Below, one piece after another: positions 29,511 to 37,111 of a stretch of DNA of 47,593 nt. The stretch comes from Actinomycetota bacterium (lineage in GTDB: Bacteria; Actinomycetota; Thermoleophilia; Gaiellales; Gaiellaceae), in assembly GCA_005883955.1 (NCBI GenBank), contig VAXH01000080.1:1-47593 (forward strand), given 5' to 3'. Numbering within the stretch: the stretch's first letter is position 1; the number at the start of each line of letters is the position of its first letter. The position numbers and the translations under genes are program-made. Below the pieces are notes generated by a model that saw only the letters and a program-made list of their open reading frames with translations, searched no databases and had not been told where the DNA came from.

Positions 29511-30011
29511 ATGACGAACACGACCGTCGACGACCGTCCGGTGCCGTTGCCGCCCGGGACCGAGGCGCCCGAGTTCCAGCTTCCCTCGACGCCGGATCAG
29601 ATGGTGTCTCTCGCGGAGTTTCGAGGTCAGCCGGTGATCCTCGCCTTCTACCCCGAGGACTGGAGCCCGGTTTGCTCCGATCAGCTCGCCCTCTACCAGG
29701 AGCTGCTCCCCGAGTTCAAGAAGTTCAACGCGGAGCTCGTGGGGATCTCCGTGGACGGCATCTGGTCGCACCTCGCCTTCGCAAGGGACCGCAACCTGCA
29801 TTTCCCGCTGCTCGCCGACTTCGAGCCCAAGGGCGAGGTGGCTCGGACCTATCAGGTCTACCGGGCCACGGAAGGCACGAGCGAACGGGCCCTGTACGTG
29901 ATCGACGCAGACGGAGTCGTGCGGTGGAGCTACGTCTCGCCCGTGGGTATCAACCCCGGCGCCGACGGGATTCTCCGTGCTCTCGAGAGCCTCGTGGAGA
30001 GCGGCTCATGA
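29511..30011 (+). CDS. Peroxiredoxin (AhpC/TSA family, BCP-like)
   Basis: 166 aa, no signal peptide. FRGQPVILAFYPEDWSPVCSDQ carries the peroxidatic Cys55 in the P-x-x-x-(T/S)-x-x-C setting. The later core is LVGISVDGIWSHLAF, FPLLADFEPKGEVARTYQVY, ALYVIDADGVVRWSYV. There is no second cysteine, so it is a one-cysteine type that needs an outside thiol reductant. The next gene, a CPYC thioredoxin-fold protein, starts at the ATGA overlap and is a natural partner. Role: reduction of hydroperoxides in the cytoplasm. Confidence 0.9.
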   Translation: MTNTTVDDRPVPLPPGTEAPEFQLPSTPDQMVSLAEFRGQPVILAFYPEDWSPVCSDQLALYQELLPEFKKFNAELVGISVDGIWSHLAFARDRNLHFPLLADFEPKGEVARTYQVYRATEGTSERALYVIDADGVVRWSYVSPVGINPGADGILRALESLVESGS

Positions 30012-30556
30012 GCAGGACCCAATTCGACGCGGTCCTCGCCGTCCCGGTTGACCAAGACCGCGACCACATCCAAGGGCAGGCCGACGCGCCGGTGACGCTG
30101 GTCGAATACGGCGACTATGAGTGTCCGTACTGCGGCGCCGCGTACCCGATCGTCACGGAGCTGCAGGACCGGATGGGGGAGAGACTGCGGTTCGTCTTTC
30201 GGAACTTTCCGATCACGACCTCGCACCCCCACGCCGAGCAGGCCGCGGAGGCCGCCGAGGCGGCCGCCGCCCAGGGCAGGTTCTGGGAGATGCACGACCA
30301 CCTCTATGAGAACCAGCGGCGGCTGGGCGACCAGGACCTATACGCCTACGCCGAAGAGCTGGGACTCGACGTCGAGCTCTTCGAAAAGGAATTGGCCGGG
30401 CACGTCCACGCGCCGCGGGTCCGTGAAGACTTCATGAGCGGCGTCCGCAGCGGCGTGAACGGAACGCCGTCGTTCTACGTCAACGGGACGCGGCACGATG
30501 ACTCGTACGATCTCGAGACCTTGCTCGCCGCTCTGGAGCGAGCCGCGGCGGCCTGA
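30008..30556 (+). CDS. DsbA/thioredoxin-fold protein (CPYC motif)
   Basis: 182 aa. The start overlaps the peroxiredoxin stop by 4 nt. VTLVEYGDYECPYC places the redox pair at Cys39 and Cys42; the all-helical insert follows (HPHAEQAAEAAEAAAAQGRF) and NGTPSFYVNG carries the cis-proline. It belongs to the DsbA/FrnE-like group. There is no signal peptide or TM segment, so unlike secreted DsbA it should act in the cytoplasm, probably as an oxidoreductase serving the upstream peroxiredoxin. Confidence 0.9.
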   Translation: MSRTQFDAVLAVPVDQDRDHIQGQADAPVTLVEYGDYECPYCGAAYPIVTELQDRMGERLRFVFRNFPITTSHPHAEQAAEAAEAAAAQGRFWEMHDHLYENQRRLGDQDLYAYAEELGLDVELFEKELAGHVHAPRVREDFMSGVRSGVNGTPSFYVNGTRHDDSYDLETLLAALERAAAA

Positions 30557-30640
30557 AGGCTCGGCCCTAACTAATCAGCGTTTCGATATTCCCGCCGGCG
30601 GGCATTGGTGTACGGCTAACGACGCCCGGGAGGCATCTCA

Positions 30641-32101
30641 ATGAAAGGGTTATTCGCGGCGGGCCTTGGAGCGGCGCTCGCACTTGTCCTGACGATGAGC
30701 GCGGCCGCAGGAGCTTCGAAGACAGGCGGCTTCGCCAACTACTCGCTCGCCGAGACGACCGGAACAACTTGTCCCGGAAGCCAGGCATGCTCGAACATCG
30801 CCGCTGAGCCGGCCATTCGGGCCGACGGTGCGGGTCGGTTCTTCGGAAGCTCGGAGAACGGATTGGGCGGCGGCACGGTTGCGTTCCGCTCGGTCGACAA
30901 CGGCCTTCACTACACGACGCTCGTGTCGCCGAACGGCGTCTCCGAGACGAACGACACAGGCTTCGCCCCCGGCGGCGGCGACACGGATCTCGCCGTGGCG
31001 CCGGTCAGGAACGCCGGCGGCTTCTACAACGTCTACGTCTCCAGCCTGAGCCTGGCGAACGTCGACGTCTCGACCTCGAGCGACGGCGGCGCGACCTGGA
31101 CGCTGAATCCGGTGACAACGCCGGAAACAGTCGACGACCGCGAGTGGATTGCGGCGGACGGAGCAGCGGGAGTTTGCATCAGCTACCACGACGCGCCGCA
31201 GGGAATCACGGTCGGTTGCTCGCAGGATGCCGGCACGACCTTCACGCAGTTCGCGAGCGCGATCGACGCCGATCACGCCTTCCAGATCGGAGAGAACTCG
31301 ATCGGCAACCTCGCCATCGACCCGAGCTCGCACGTGATCTACCAGACCTACTCGGCGATCACGACCGCAGCGGAGACGGCCTGCGCGCCGCAGCTTGGCG
31401 TCATCGCCGGCACGTGCAACTACCACGGCGTCTACATGGCCGTCTCAACCGACGGCGGCCTCACCTTCACCGACTATCCGGTGTACATCAACCCCGATCC
31501 GACGGTCGGCTACGGGCATCAGTTCGTGAACGTCTCCGTCGACAGTGCGGGCAACGTCTACTCGGTCTACACCGACGATCATCACGTCTACTACTCGTTC
31601 TCGAGCGATCACGGCAAGACCTGGAATGGCCCGTTTCTCGTCACCGCGACGAGCGGCACGCAGATCTTTCCTTGGTCGACAGCAGGCGATGCCGGCAAGC
31701 TCGACGTCGTCTACTACCAGACCCCCTACTTCGACGGGATCAACACGCCGGACAACTACCCGATGTCAGCTGCGTGGACCGTCGGTTTCGCGCAAAACCT
31801 GAACGCGCTCACCCCGCGCTCGTCGTGGTCGCGTCAGACCGCCTCGCCGATCAATCACTTCGGCGGAGTCTGCGAGAGCGGCGTCACCTGTACCGGCAAC
31901 CGCGATCTGTTCGACGACTTTGGCGTTGCGGCAAGCCCGACGACCGGCCTCGCCTCGATCATCTACAGCGACGACCAGTTTCATCCGAACGCCCCAAACA
32001 CTTCGGGCTGCGACGCGAGTACGACCAACAGTTCCTCCTGTGACCACACTGGGATCGCAACCCAAACGGGCGGCTCGGTGATTTTCGGCAAACGGAAGTG
32101 A
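30641..32101 (+). CDS. Secreted Asp-box (sialidase-like beta-propeller) protein
   Basis: 486 aa. The signal peptide is MKGLFAAGLGAALALVLTMS followed by an AAAGAS cleavage region. The mature protein has four or more Asp-box turns (S-x-D-x-G-x-T-W type): STSSDGGATW, GCSQDAGTTF, AVSTDGGLTF and SFSSDHGKTW, spaced as in a six-bladed propeller. Such proteins include sialidases and other exo-glycosidases, but the sialidase Arg triad cannot be confirmed by eye, so only the fold is claimed. Probably extracellular. A strong hairpin terminator follows. Confidence 0.78.
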   Translation: MKGLFAAGLGAALALVLTMSAAAGASKTGGFANYSLAETTGTTCPGSQACSNIAAEPAIRADGAGRFFGSSENGLGGGTVAFRSVDNGLHYTTLVSPNGVSETNDTGFAPGGGDTDLAVAPVRNAGGFYNVYVSSLSLANVDVSTSSDGGATWTLNPVTTPETVDDREWIAADGAAGVCISYHDAPQGITVGCSQDAGTTFTQFASAIDADHAFQIGENSIGNLAIDPSSHVIYQTYSAITTAAETACAPQLGVIAGTCNYHGVYMAVSTDGGLTFTDYPVYINPDPTVGYGHQFVNVSVDSAGNVYSVYTDDHHVYYSFSSDHGKTWNGPFLVTATSGTQIFPWSTAGDAGKLDVVYYQTPYFDGINTPDNYPMSAAWTVGFAQNLNALTPRSSWSRQTASPINHFGGVCESGVTCTGNRDLFDDFGVAASPTTGLASIIYSDDQFHPNAPNTSGCDASTTNSSSCDHTGIATQTGGSVIFGKRK

Positions 32102-32108
32102 CCTGCTC

Positions 32109-32144
32109 GCACCGGGGGACGCGATCACACGCGCCCCCCGGTGC
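32109..32144. terminator. Strong hairpin between convergent genes, likely bidirectional terminator
   Basis: GCACCGGGGG (32109-32118) pairs perfectly with CCCCCGGTGC (32135-32144); inside, CGCG and CGCG pair again around ATCACA. It lies 7 bases after the propeller gene stop and 6 bases before the stop of the convergent exporter. There is no T-run. Confidence 0.65.
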
Positions 32145-32149
32145 CCTCG

Positions 32150-33625
32150 TCAGGCGGCCTCGTCGAGCGCGACCAGATCACGGTCGGCCGGGCTGGCCTG
32201 AGTGCTCGGAGCCCGTGCCGACCTGACAAGCGTGATCGCGATCAGCGCGCCGACGAGCAGCAGACCCGTGAGCGCGTAGAGAGCGGTTTGAAAGCCGTGG
32301 TCGAGAGCCGCGCCGCTCGTAGCGGCGAGCGCGGAATGTGCCTGCACGTAATGGCTCGTCGAGCTGGCGGCGATCGCGCTCACCGCTGCGATGCCGATCG
32401 CGCCGCCGATCTGGCGGCTCGTGTTGATCAGGCCCGAGGCGACTCCGGCATCCGAGCGCTCGACACCGGTCAGGCTCGCAATCGTCACCGGCACGAACGT
32501 AAGCCCCATCCCTGCCCCGCCGAGCACGAATGCGGGGAAGAGATCCCAGAAGTAGTGCCCGTCGACCGGCAGCCGAGTCAGCCACGCGACGGAAACCGCC
32601 GAGAGCAGCAGGCCGGCCGTCAGAGTCGGGCGCACGCCCAGGCGTCCGACGATCACCTGCGCGATGTTCGACAGGACCACGACTGCCAGCGCGAAGCCGG
32701 CGAACGCGGCACCGCTCATCACCGCCGAGTAGTGCAGGACGTCCTGCAGGTAGAGCGTGAGCACGAAGAACTCGGAGAAGGCGACCGCGCCGACGATCGC
32801 CATCGCCGCATTCGCGGCCGACAGCGTGCGCGAGCGGAAGATCCTAAGAGGCAGGAGCGGGGCGGGCGAGCGCAGCTCGATCAAGACGAAGGCGAGCACG
32901 AGGCCCGCAGCGCCGGCGAGCAACTCGAGCGTCGAAGTGGCGCCCCAGCCGTCGGTCGTGGCGCGCGTCATCGCGTAGACAAGCAGCATCAGGCCCGCCG
33001 TGATCGAGGCGGCGCCCGGGAAGTCGAAGTGGCGATGCGCCACGTCGGCACGACTCTCCTGCAAGAGCAGCGGTGTCAGCGCGATCGCGGCGACCCCGAC
33101 CGGCACGTTGATGAAGAAGATCCACGACCAGCTCAGGTAGGAGGTCAGCACGCCGCCGAGCAAGACCCCCGCGGCCGCGCCGCTCCCGGATGCGGCACCG
33201 TAGATCCCGAGCGCGAGGTTGCGTTCCCGGCCTTCCGCAAACCTTGTCATCAGCAGCGAGAGCGCAGCAGGCGCGAGCAGCGCTCCGCCGAGTCCTTGCA
33301 CTGCGCGGAAGGCGATCAGCGAGCCCTCCGACCAGGCGAGGCCGCAGAGCAGCGAACTCGCCGCAAACAGGGCGAGGCCCGCGATAAAGAGTCGCCGGCG
33401 GCCGAGCAGGTCGGCGAGTCGCCCGCCCAACAGGAGGGCCCCGCCGAACATGATCGCATAGGCCGAGACGACCCACTGCAGGTTCGACTGGGAGAAATTG
33501 AGATCCGACTGGATCGAAGGCAGCGCGACGTTGACGATCGCGACGTCCAGAATGACCATGAATTGCGCCGTGACGATGAGAGCGAGCGCGCTCCAGCGCC
33601 GGTCACTCTTCGTAGGGTTGCTCAC
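32150..33625 (-). CDS. DHA2-family MFS multidrug exporter
   Basis: 491 aa, 14 TM. Landmarks: ALIVTAQFMVILDVAIVNVALPSI, GGRLADLLGRRRLF (motif A), AVQGLGGALLAPAALSLL (motif C region) and WSWIFFINVPVG. It starts with GTG, preceded by GGAGG. Divergently transcribed from a MarR-type regulator with an inverted-repeat operator between them, a classic repressor/efflux pair. Proton-driven export of a hydrophobic compound is the family role; substrate unknown. Confidence 0.93.
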   Translation of the reverse strand: MSNPTKSDRRWSALALIVTAQFMVILDVAIVNVALPSIQSDLNFSQSNLQWVVSAYAIMFGGALLLGGRLADLLGRRRLFIAGLALFAASSLLCGLAWSEGSLIAFRAVQGLGGALLAPAALSLLMTRFAEGRERNLALGIYGAASGSGAAAGVLLGGVLTSYLSWSWIFFINVPVGVAAIALTPLLLQESRADVAHRHFDFPGAASITAGLMLLVYAMTRATTDGWGATSTLELLAGAAGLVLAFVLIELRSPAPLLPLRIFRSRTLSAANAAMAIVGAVAFSEFFVLTLYLQDVLHYSAVMSGAAFAGFALAVVVLSNIAQVIVGRLGVRPTLTAGLLLSAVSVAWLTRLPVDGHYFWDLFPAFVLGGAGMGLTFVPVTIASLTGVERSDAGVASGLINTSRQIGGAIGIAAVSAIAASSTSHYVQAHSALAATSGAALDHGFQTALYALTGLLLVGALIAITLVRSARAPSTQASPADRDLVALDEAA

Positions 33626-33626
33626 T

Positions 33627-33661
33627 TAGTTGACCTCCAAAATCGTTGACGAGATCAACTA
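33627..33661. promoter_or_regulatory. MarR operator candidate between exporter and regulator
   Basis: TAGTTGA (33627-33633) and TCAACTA (33655-33661) form a 7-bp inverted repeat. Inside it GTTGA-CGAGA-TCAAC (33645-33659) is a tighter one. The element covers the exporter's ribosome-binding region, so a bound MarR dimer would repress it directly. Confidence 0.6.
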
Positions 33662-33700
33662 TACAGCAAGGCAACGCTTGAGCGCGCTACTCTTTCTGGC

Positions 33701-34210
33701 GTGAGCACCACAAGCACTATCCAGCCGTCGCCCATGCGTCCCCGGCTGCCCGAGGAACTGGTCGCCTCTACCACGTTCCTGCTGAAGCGGCTCGGCTTTT
33801 CAGCCAAGGAGCAGGCGATGAAGGCGTACGAGCAGACCGGCCTGCACCCCTACCACCACGCAATCTTGATCGTGCTGGCGGAGGGGTCGCGCGAGACTCA
33901 GGGTGCGATCGCGGACGCGTTGGGGTACGACCGTGGCCAGCTAGTCGGGCTGCTCGACGAGCTCGAGGAGCGCGACCTGGTCGAGCGCCGTCGCGACCCG
34001 AGCGACCGGCGCCGGCACCTCGTCCGGCTCACCCCGGATGGGGAGAAGATGCTCCGGCGGCTCAGAACGCTTTCGGCCGAGATCGAGGACGGGTTCCTCT
34101 CGCCGCTCAGTGACAAGGAGCGCGCGACCCTGCACGGCTTGCTTTTCCGCCTGGCCGAAGAGCACGATCCACGCTGCGGTCCGATCGGCGCTCCTGGCTT
34201 AACCGTCTGA
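33701..34210 (+). CDS. MarR family transcriptional regulator
   Basis: 169 aa from a GTG. The winged helix is clear: HHAILIVLAEGSRETQGAIA, recognition helix LGYDRGQLVGLLDELEERDL, wing RRRDPSDRRRHLVRLTPDGEKM. The long terminal helices form the dimer. It is divergent from the DHA2 exporter and presumably represses it until a ligand binds. A hairpin directly after the stop probably ends the transcript. Confidence 0.92.
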   Translation: MSTTSTIQPSPMRPRLPEELVASTTFLLKRLGFSAKEQAMKAYEQTGLHPYHHAILIVLAEGSRETQGAIADALGYDRGQLVGLLDELEERDLVERRRDPSDRRRHLVRLTPDGEKMLRRLRTLSAEIEDGFLSPLSDKERATLHGLLFRLAEEHDPRCGPIGAPGLTV

Positions 34211-34211
34211 G

Positions 34212-34237
34212 GAGAGGCGGCCGGCAAGCCGCCTCTC
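34212..34237 (+). terminator. Hairpin terminator after the MarR gene
   Basis: GAGAGGCGGC and GCCGCCTCTC form a perfect 10-bp stem with a 6-base loop, 1 base after the stop codon. No T-run follows. Confidence 0.6.
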
Positions 34238-34276
34238 GGCCACCCGAGCTCGCATCGCTAACGTCATCCGAATCAC

Positions 34277-34711
34277 ATGGGCGCGAAGCGGGACAAGCTG
34301 ACGCGGGAGTATGCGACGGACGAGATCGTCGTCGAGTGGGAGCCGCGGCTCTGCTACCACTCGCAGAACTGCGTCCGCTCGTTGCCGCAAGTGTTCGACG
34401 ACAGCCGGCGTCCATGGGTCGAGGTGGATGCGGCGAGCGCCGACGAGGTCGAGGCCGCTGTCGCGCGCTGCCCATCCGGGGCGCTACGGACTCGCCGGCT
34501 CGGCAGCGCAGCTTCGACGCAACAGCCGGAGCAGCCGACGGTTCGCGCGAGCGAAAACGGGCCGCTGCTGGTCTCCGGCGGCGTGCGGGTCCTCGACGCG
34601 GAGGGCGCCGTCCTCTACGAGGGCGAAAAAGCGGCTCTTTGCCGCTGCGGCGGCTCGGGGAACAAGCCGTTCTGCGACGGAACGCACAAGAAGAACGGCT
34701 TCCGTGGCTGA
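34277..34711 (+). CDS. Fused ferredoxin-like (Fer4_19) and CDGSH iron-sulfur protein
   Basis: 144 aa with two iron-sulfur modules. Residues about 10-72 match the Fer4_19 type: YATDEIVVEWEPRLCYHSQN and later ARCPSGAL, with Cys in LCYHSQNC and RCPSG. Residues about 120-142 are a CDGSH zinc-finger-like cluster: CRCGGSGNKPFCDGTHKKNG, with three Cys and one His for a 2Fe-2S centre. The pair is joined by a polar linker. Likely an electron carrier or redox sensor in the cytoplasm. The following acetyltransferase gene overlaps its end by 8 nt. Confidence 0.88.
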   Translation: MGAKRDKLTREYATDEIVVEWEPRLCYHSQNCVRSLPQVFDDSRRPWVEVDAASADEVEAAVARCPSGALRTRRLGSAASTQQPEQPTVRASENGPLLVSGGVRVLDAEGAVLYEGEKAALCRCGGSGNKPFCDGTHKKNGFRG

Positions 34712-35006
34712 CGCCGAGCGATCAGCGGAAGCGGAAGTCGTCCACGTACCGGAGCTGAGCCGTTACGAGCTTCGGCTCGGCGGTCGCCTGATCGGCCACG
34801 CCGCCTACAGGCGCCGCAACGGACGCATCGCCTACACGCACACCGAGGTGGACGAGTCCTGCCAGGGCCGCGGCCTCGGCAGCCGTCTGGCCGCGGTCGC
34901 GCTGGCCGACGCGGCGAGGGAGAACCTCGAGGTCGTTCCCCTTTGTCCGTTCATCGCCTACTACATCGAGCGGCATCCCGAGTACCAGCAGCTCGTAGCC
35001 GTGTGA
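34704..35006 (+). CDS. Small GNAT-type acetyltransferase (YidJ-like, GCN5-related)
   Basis: 100 aa from a GTG that overlaps the iron-sulfur gene by 8 nt. RYELRLGGRLIGHAAYRRRN, THTEVDESCQGRGLGSRLAA (the acetyl-CoA Q/RxxGxG/A loop), and VVPLCPFIAYYIERHPEYQQ define the short Acetyltransf_CG family. Its physiological substrate is unknown for most members. The tight overlap suggests coexpression with the iron-sulfur protein. Confidence 0.85.
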   Translation: MADAERSAEAEVVHVPELSRYELRLGGRLIGHAAYRRRNGRIAYTHTEVDESCQGRGLGSRLAAVALADAARENLEVVPLCPFIAYYIERHPEYQQLVAV

Positions 35007-35099
35007 CACAAGCCGATGGCCGAAAGGGACAACGGAGGTCGCCGTCGTCTCGCGCACGCCGAGGACGTAGGGTTGCACCAATCGACTAGGAGGTTCGGA

Positions 35100-35384
35100 A
35101 TGGCGCTTGCACGTGTTGTGACCTTCGAAGGTGTCAGCAAGGAACGAATGGAAGAGATGGACCGCCAGATGCAGTCAGGTGAGCCGCCGGAAGGGTTCCC
35201 CTCGAGCGAGCTCATCGCGCTCCACGACCCCGAGACCGAGAAGTCGCTCGTGGTCATCATCTTCGACAACGAGGACGACTACCACGCCGGCGACGAGATC
35301 CTAAGTGCGATGCCGGCCGGCGACACTCCGGGGCAGCGCACGTCGGTGACGAAGTACAACGTCGCTACCCGCATGTCGAACTAG
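35100..35384 (+). CDS. Conserved small protein, antibiotic-biosynthesis-monooxygenase-like (uncertain)
   Basis: 94 aa. The ATG at 35100 is preceded by GGAGG at 35089-35093, which decides the start over an upstream ATG at 35016. The sequence ALARVVTFEGVSKERMEEMD, IALHDPETEKSLVVIIFDNE and LSAMPAGDTPGQRTSVTKYN shows a beta-alpha-beta pattern like a dimeric alpha/beta barrel (ABM-like). I do not recognise a named function. Confidence 0.7.
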   Translation: MALARVVTFEGVSKERMEEMDRQMQSGEPPEGFPSSELIALHDPETEKSLVVIIFDNEDDYHAGDEILSAMPAGDTPGQRTSVTKYNVATRMSN

Positions 35385-35403
35385 AGCGTCGCGCTTCTCC
35401 GGG

Positions 35404-35958
35404 ATCGCTAGCCGCACGCAGTACTACACGGCGACGAGCCTCGACGGGTTCATTGCCGACCCCGAAAACTCGCTCGAGTGGCTGTTCAACCGCAAACTCG
35501 AGAGGGATGGGCCGCTGAACTACGGCGACTTCCTCGCCGACGTCGGCGCGCTCGCGATGGGGTCGACGACGTACGAATGGATCCTCGACCACGAGTTCGC
35601 CGGCAAGGAGCCGGCGGAGTGGAAGTGGCCGTATGACGTCCCGTCCTGGGTTTTCACGCACGGACAGCTGCCGTTCGTTCCCGACGCGCGAATCGAGTTC
35701 GCCGACGGGGACATCCCAGCCGTGCACGAGGCGATGGTCAGAGCCGCAGGTGACCGCAACGTCTGGATCGTCGGTGGCGGAGACCTGGCCGGCCAGTTTG
35801 CCGACGCGGGGTTGCTCGACGAGGTGATCGTTTCGATCGCACCGGTCACGCTCGGCGGCGGCGCCCCTCTGCTGCCGCGGCGGATCGAGCTGCGTCTGGA
35901 GGAGCTAGGACGGAACGGCGAATTCGTGAGTGTGAGGTTTTCCGTGCGTCGGCGCTGA
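35404..35958 (+). CDS. RibD C-terminal/dihydrofolate reductase-like protein, start codon unclear
   Basis: The frame carries the family N-terminus QYYTATSLDGFIADPENSLE from 35419 and continues through ALAMGSTTYEWIL, WVFTHGQLP, NVWIVGGGDLAGQFADAGLL and the final LVISIAPVTLGGG-like block. No ATG, GTG or TTG exists between the in-frame stop at 35347 and the ATG at 35557, which would remove the conserved first 50 residues. Homology suggests the start near ATC at 35404 (ATCGCTAGCCGC), so the start codon is either non-canonical, mutated or miscalled. The family is NADPH-dependent and of unknown substrate. The last 113 bases overlap the antisense hydrolase. Confidence 0.75.
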   Translation: MASRTQYYTATSLDGFIADPENSLEWLFNRKLERDGPLNYGDFLADVGALAMGSTTYEWILDHEFAGKEPAEWKWPYDVPSWVFTHGQLPFVPDARIEFADGDIPAVHEAMVRAAGDRNVWIVGGGDLAGQFADAGLLDEVIVSIAPVTLGGGAPLLPRRIELRLEELGRNGEFVSVRFSVRRR

Positions 35959-36559
35959 CCTCCGCAAGCCACGCTTGCACCGCCGCGGCAACCGCCGGGA
36001 GATCCGCTTTGAGGCCGTGATCGCCCGGCACCCCTACGACCTTGCGAAACGGGCCCGGCGGCGGCATCCCGAACGGATCACGCTCGCCCTGGACGATCAG
36101 CATCGGCAGCGTCACCGCTTCGAGCTCGGCCAAGCGGCTCTGTGGGGGTCTGCCCGCGCGCCGGGGCGGCTCGAGCGGGAACGCTAGGCAGAGCACGGCC
36201 ACTGCACCGGTTGTCTCGGCGGTGCGGCAGGCGACGCGGCCGCCGAGCGACCGGCCGCCGACGATCAGCGGCAGGCCGCTGAGCTCGTTCGCGCGCAGGG
36301 CTTCGACGACCGCGGTCCAGGCTGTGTCGAGTTGCGGAGCGGCGGGCGGGGAGCGGCGGCCCGCGACGCGGTAGGGCTGCTCGACCAGTGCGACGCTGAT
36401 TCCTTCCGAGAGCGCCGCATCGCGCGCCGCCACGAGATCCGGCGCCTCCACGCCGCCGCCGGCTCCGTGACCGAGCACGAGCGCCGCGGGTGGCGCGTCA
36501 GCCGGGTGCAGGTGGACACGGGCCGGTCCACGCGGAGTCTCGATCTCGAGGATCTTCAC
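35846..36559 (-). CDS. Alpha/beta hydrolase (KANL3/Tex30-like)
   Basis: About 237 aa. I chose the GTG at 36559 (VKILEIETPRGPARVH); a TTG at 36586 is in frame but only 2 bases from the AGGAGG. LVLGHGAGGGVEAPDL carries the oxyanion loop, GGRSLGGRVA the nucleophile elbow with serine, ERDPFG the acid and PGDHGLK the histidine. The catalytic set ends at about WLAEV; the last 35 residues are Arg/Ala-rich and unlike the family, produced by reading 113 bases into the antisense of the RibD-C gene, so the natural stop may have been lost. Substrate unknown. Confidence 0.8.
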   Translation of the reverse strand: MKILEIETPRGPARVHLHPADAPPAALVLGHGAGGGVEAPDLVAARDAALSEGISVALVEQPYRVAGRRSPPAAPQLDTAWTAVVEALRANELSGLPLIVGGRSLGGRVACRTAETTGAVAVLCLAFPLEPPRRAGRPPQSRLAELEAVTLPMLIVQGERDPFGMPPPGPFRKVVGVPGDHGLKADLPAVAAAVQAWLAEVSADARKTSHSRIRRSVLAPPDAARSAAAAEGRRRRA

Positions 36560-36592
36560 GGGGCTAGCGTCGCGCCATTCCGCCAAACCCTC

Positions 36593-37111
36593 CTACAGCG
36601 TGAAGTCTGTGGACGGCATCTCGGATGGCGGCTCGACCGCTTCGACGAGGAAGCCGAGCGCGTCCACCGTGTCGTAGTAGGCGGCCCTGCCGTCGCCGGC
36701 GGCTCCGAAGGAGTGGATACGTGCGATCGCGGGATGCCCGGCGGCCTCCATCTCCGCGCTCGTCTGCTTCACCGACGCGACGACATAACCGACGTGGTGG
36801 AAGCCTTCGCCGCGCTCCTCGAGCCAGTCGGCATGGATGCTCGGGCCGTCGAGCGGCTCGATCAGCTCGTACTGCGGGCTGCGGGTGTTCAGCACGAGCC
36901 GAAGACTCCATTCGGCCGGGCGCCCTCGGTACTCGCGGCCCTGGCCTTGCGGGCCGAAGACCCATCCGCGCCACGGCCCCGCACCGAGGCGCGCGTCGAA
37001 CTCGCGGGCCGCACGCTCGACATCGCGGACGACGAAAGCGATCTGGAAGGGGGCGAGCCCTTCCAGCGACGGCGCCAACCCTCTCAGTATTCGTCGTGGC
37101 GCCTGATCCAC
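36593..37111 (-). CDS. Glyoxalase/VOC-fold protein
   Basis: 172 aa. Two beta-alpha-beta modules: FQIAFVVRDVERAAREFDAR and GFHHVGYVVASVKQTSAEME, with FHH and later Glu residues as possible metal ligands. Similar to methylmalonyl-CoA epimerase/glyoxalase relatives. The GTG start overlaps the upstream DUF899 gene by 28 nt and the hydrolase follows, so the three minus-strand genes look like an operon. Substrate unknown. Confidence 0.82.
   Translation of the reverse strand: MDQAPRRILRGLAPSLEGLAPFQIAFVVRDVERAAREFDARLGAGPWRGWVFGPQGQGREYRGRPAEWSLRLVLNTRSPQYELIEPLDGPSIHADWLEERGEGFHHVGYVVASVKQTSAEMEAAGHPAIARIHSFGAAGDGRAAYYDTVDALGFLVEAVEPPSEMPSTDFTL

Noticed and set aside
32141-33649. 502-codon open frame antisense to the second DHA2 exporter
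   Set aside because: Same reason: Arg/Glu/Gln-rich, no recognisable domain, and the other strand is a clear exporter.
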